Origin: Desulfatibacillum alkenivorans DSM 16219
GTDB taxonomy: Bacteria > Desulfobacterota > Desulfobacteria > Desulfobacterales > Desulfatibacillaceae
DNA length: 64,000 nucleotides
Direction: 5' to 3'
Assembly: GCF_900142135.1 (NCBI RefSeq)
Contig: NZ_FQZU01000029.1
Coordinates: 1 to 64,000, forward strand
Every line of letters begins with the position of its first letter. Position 1 is the stretch's first letter. The position numbers and the translations under genes are program-made. A model generated the notes under the pieces. It was not told the DNA's origin. It was given only the letters and a program-made list of their open reading frames with translations, and searched no databases. Below, piece after piece: positions 62,582-64,000 of this stretch.

Positions 62582-62584
62582 CGC

Positions 62585-63100
62585 CTATTTGGTTGCCGCG
62601 TTCAATTCGTCCAGGGAAATATCTTCGTTCCAGATTCCCGCACTGACGATCCAGGGGGTTCCGGCGACGGGCAGGGTGAAGGAGACCTTTCTGGCCACTT
62701 CCTCCGTGCCGGGCTTGTTCCACCAGTACTCGCCCCAGTAGCCGTTGGTCTTGACGTCGTCTTTTTCCGTTTCCTCACAACTCATTGTGAGGATGGGGCG
62801 GCCGGTTTTTTTGCACTTGATCACGCTGGCGTCCATCTGGCGCACCTGGGGGACGGGATGCCCCGCCACTTTTTTCTGGGCGCAGTCCGTCACAATGACG
62901 TAGGTGTCCTTCCAGGCGAACTCTCCATTGGGCTCATTAAAGGCCGCCAGGCCCTCTTCTCCCAGTTCTCCCATCAGATAAGCGGCCTTGGCCACCATGT
63001 CGTATACTTCCTGGGGCGTGGCCGACTCTTGGGCCCATGCCGAAAAACCAAAAGAAAAAATCATAAGGGATGCCAGCAAGGCAACGGTCAACTTCTTCAT
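62585..63100 (-). CDS. Exported Cache-domain protein
   Basis: 171 residues with a cleavable Sec signal (MKKLTV...SAWAQ). The mature protein matches the single Cache (sCache_2-like) fold seen in stand-alone sensors: VYDMVAKAAYLMGELGEEGL, FAWKDTYVIVTDCAQ, AGHPVP, GYWGEYWWNKPG and VSAGIW. It probably binds a small molecule in the periplasm. No kinase or chemoreceptor is fused. ATG at 63100 follows GGAGG. A close paralogue is encoded directly upstream (63293-63808). Confidence 0.83.
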   Translation of the reverse strand: MKKLTVALLASLMIFSFGFSAWAQESATPQEVYDMVAKAAYLMGELGEEGLAAFNEPNGEFAWKDTYVIVTDCAQKKVAGHPVPQVRQMDASVIKCKKTGRPILTMSCEETEKDDVKTNGYWGEYWWNKPGTEEVARKVSFTLPVAGTPWIVSAGIWNEDISLDELNAATK

Positions 63101-63238
63101 CAAAAAAACCTCCATTGTTGGTTGAAAACAATCCCGGGAAAGGACCCGGGGCGTGCATCATGTCCGGAGGATGAAGAAGCAAAACTCGTACCAAAAGGAT
63201 ATGCAGGGCGGGTGGATGAATAGCGGGAGAAAAGCTCC

Positions 63239-63277
63239 GCTTCCGCTTTTCGCGGGCTGAAAACGAAAAGCGGAAGC
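63239..63277 (-). terminator. Hairpin between the two Cache-domain genes
   Basis: Perfect 14-bp stem gcttccgcttttcg / cgaaaagcggaagc with an 11-base loop, 16 bases after the stop of the upstream Cache gene. Only a short cTTTTct follows on the minus strand, so read-through to the second gene is possible. Confidence 0.65.
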
Positions 63278-63292
63278 AGAGGGCTTATAATC

Positions 63293-63808
63293 TTATCGCG
63301 TCATGGAGTTGAGCTCTTCCAGAGTCGTTTTGTCGTTGTAAATCCCGGAGCCCACCTGGTAGGTGGAGTTGGGGACCGGAATAAAAAAGGACAGCTTTCT
63401 TTGAGGTTCGTCAAAACCGGCCCTGTCCCACCAGTACTCCCGCCAGACGCCGTGGGTCTTGACCTTGTTGGCGGCGGCCAGTTCGCACGCGTCCTGCAGG
63501 ATCAGAGCGCCGGTTTTCTTGCATCGGGTTATATCGGTGGTCAGGCCGATGGCTTGGGGGTTGGGGTGGGCCGCAACAATTCCTTGGGAACAGTCGGTGA
63601 CGAAAACGTAGGAGTCTTTCCAGGCGAACTCGCCCTGGGGGTCGTTGAACGCAGGCAGGCCGTCCTCGCCCAACTGCTCCAGCAGATAGGCCGCCTTAAG
63701 CACCATGTCATACACTTCCTGGGGGGTGGCTGACTCCTGGGCGGCGGCGGGGCCGGCCAGGCAGAAAAGCATCAAACAAACCAAAACGATCGTAAAAACT
63801 TTTTTCAT
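63293..63808 (-). CDS. Exported Cache-domain protein (paralogue)
   Basis: 171 residues; same architecture as 62585-63100: signal peptide ending AAAQ, then the shared ESATPQEVYDMV, AYLLEQLGEDGLPAFNDP, FAWKDSYVFVTDC, GVWREYWWDRAG and VGSGIYNDKTTLEELN. About half the mature residues agree between the two, so they arose by tandem duplication. The ligand-facing residues differ (HPNPQAIGLTTDI vs HPVPQVRQMDASV), suggesting different ligands. Ribosome site GGAGGaagtag. Confidence 0.83.
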   Translation of the reverse strand: MKKVFTIVLVCLMLFCLAGPAAAQESATPQEVYDMVLKAAYLLEQLGEDGLPAFNDPQGEFAWKDSYVFVTDCSQGIVAAHPNPQAIGLTTDITRCKKTGALILQDACELAAANKVKTHGVWREYWWDRAGFDEPQRKLSFFIPVPNSTYQVGSGIYNDKTTLEELNSMTR

Positions 63809-63891
63809 CTACTTCCTCCACAGTCTTTGAAAAATTCGGCTTACGCCGGGTACAAAACAAGGCCTTATGCAGGTTGGCCGCAGTATGCCCA

Positions 63892-64000
63892 TCACGAACT
63901 CGCCAGGTCAAGAAAAGTCCTTCTCTTGAAGTGCTCCAAAACCTCCCGCCAGTGCCTTTCCACAAGCTGATCGCGCTCCTCCTGGAGCAGGGTTCTCCAG
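63892..64000 (-). CDS. C-terminal end of a protein that starts outside the window
   Basis: Reading from the right edge, one minus-strand frame is open for 35 codons (WRTLLQEERDQLVERHWREV, then LEHFKRRTFLDLASS) and stops at 63892. The composition (charged, amphipathic helix) looks like a real C-terminus, while the other two frames read poorly. Too short to assign a family. Confidence 0.5.
   Translation of the reverse strand, partial: WRTLLQEERDQLVERHWREVLEHFKRRTFLDLASS

Overview
The window looks like chromosomal DNA from a strictly anaerobic, fatty-acid-degrading deltaproteobacterium. A Desulfatibacillum-like sulfate reducer of the Desulfobacterales is my best guess. This is inferred from gene content: a tungsten-type aldehyde:ferredoxin oxidoreductase, class III (anaerobic) ribonucleotide reductase, many acyl-CoA enzymes (enoyl-CoA hydratase, two acyl-CoA dehydrogenases, acyl-CoA ligase, acetyl-CoA synthetase), Fe-S enzymes and many signalling proteins. 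No rRNA, tRNA, CRISPR array, prophage or replication origin was seen.

Left end (1-3 kb): an IS66-type accessory gene runs off the edge, followed by a small membrane protein, a REP-associated tyrosine transposase (RAYT) with a perfect 16-bp inverted repeat behind it, and two small conserved proteins (DUF3795, DUF1499). 3.3-4.7 kb: a 461-residue regulator that is two complete TetR proteins fused head to tail. 6.5-13.2 kb: a minus-strand cluster of M48 lipoprotein protease, MoeA, a MoeA fused to a periplasmic-binding-protein-like domain, AOR and enoyl-CoA hydratase. The last MoeA and AOR are separated by 2 bases. 13.4-18.4 kb: alcohol dehydrogenase, small lipoproteins, ArfB ribosome rescue, a thioredoxin-like lipoprotein, an exported MsrAB with a PerR/Fur-like box, and an SDR. 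18.5-19.75 kb: a non-coding array of three ~345-bp tandem repeats bracketed by REP-like direct repeats.

19.8-39.9 kb is a mosaic of single-gene units: ene-reductase, HEAT lipoprotein, DHH phosphoesterase, lone response regulators, an orphan TRAP binding protein, a hybrid sensor kinase, a TetR/nitroreductase pair sharing a 16-bp palindrome, GT39-like enzyme, MscS channel, acetyl-CoA synthetase, GDPD, Nudix, and a two-gene cassette ending in DUF3781. 40.2-43.4 kb is an acyl-CoA dehydrogenase operon with a good sigma70-type promoter and an 18-bp palindromic operator. 43.7-54.7 kb carries an arylsulfotransferase-like protein, an acyltransferase, a DEAD-box helicase preceded by a 44-bp tandem repeat, a GT39-like protein overlapping an MFS exporter tail to tail, and an acyl-CoA ligase.

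54.9-60 kb: nrdD is preceded by two NrdR-like boxes exactly 31 bp apart. Its activase nrdG lies 2 kb away because a RAYT/REP island and an anchored discoidin-like protein sit between them. The right end has an RND/MMPL exporter, two tandem Cache-domain exported proteins, and the C-terminus of a gene that continues outside. The most unusual items are the double TetR, the tandem-repeat array, the RAYT/REP island splitting nrdDG, and several legible regulatory sites.
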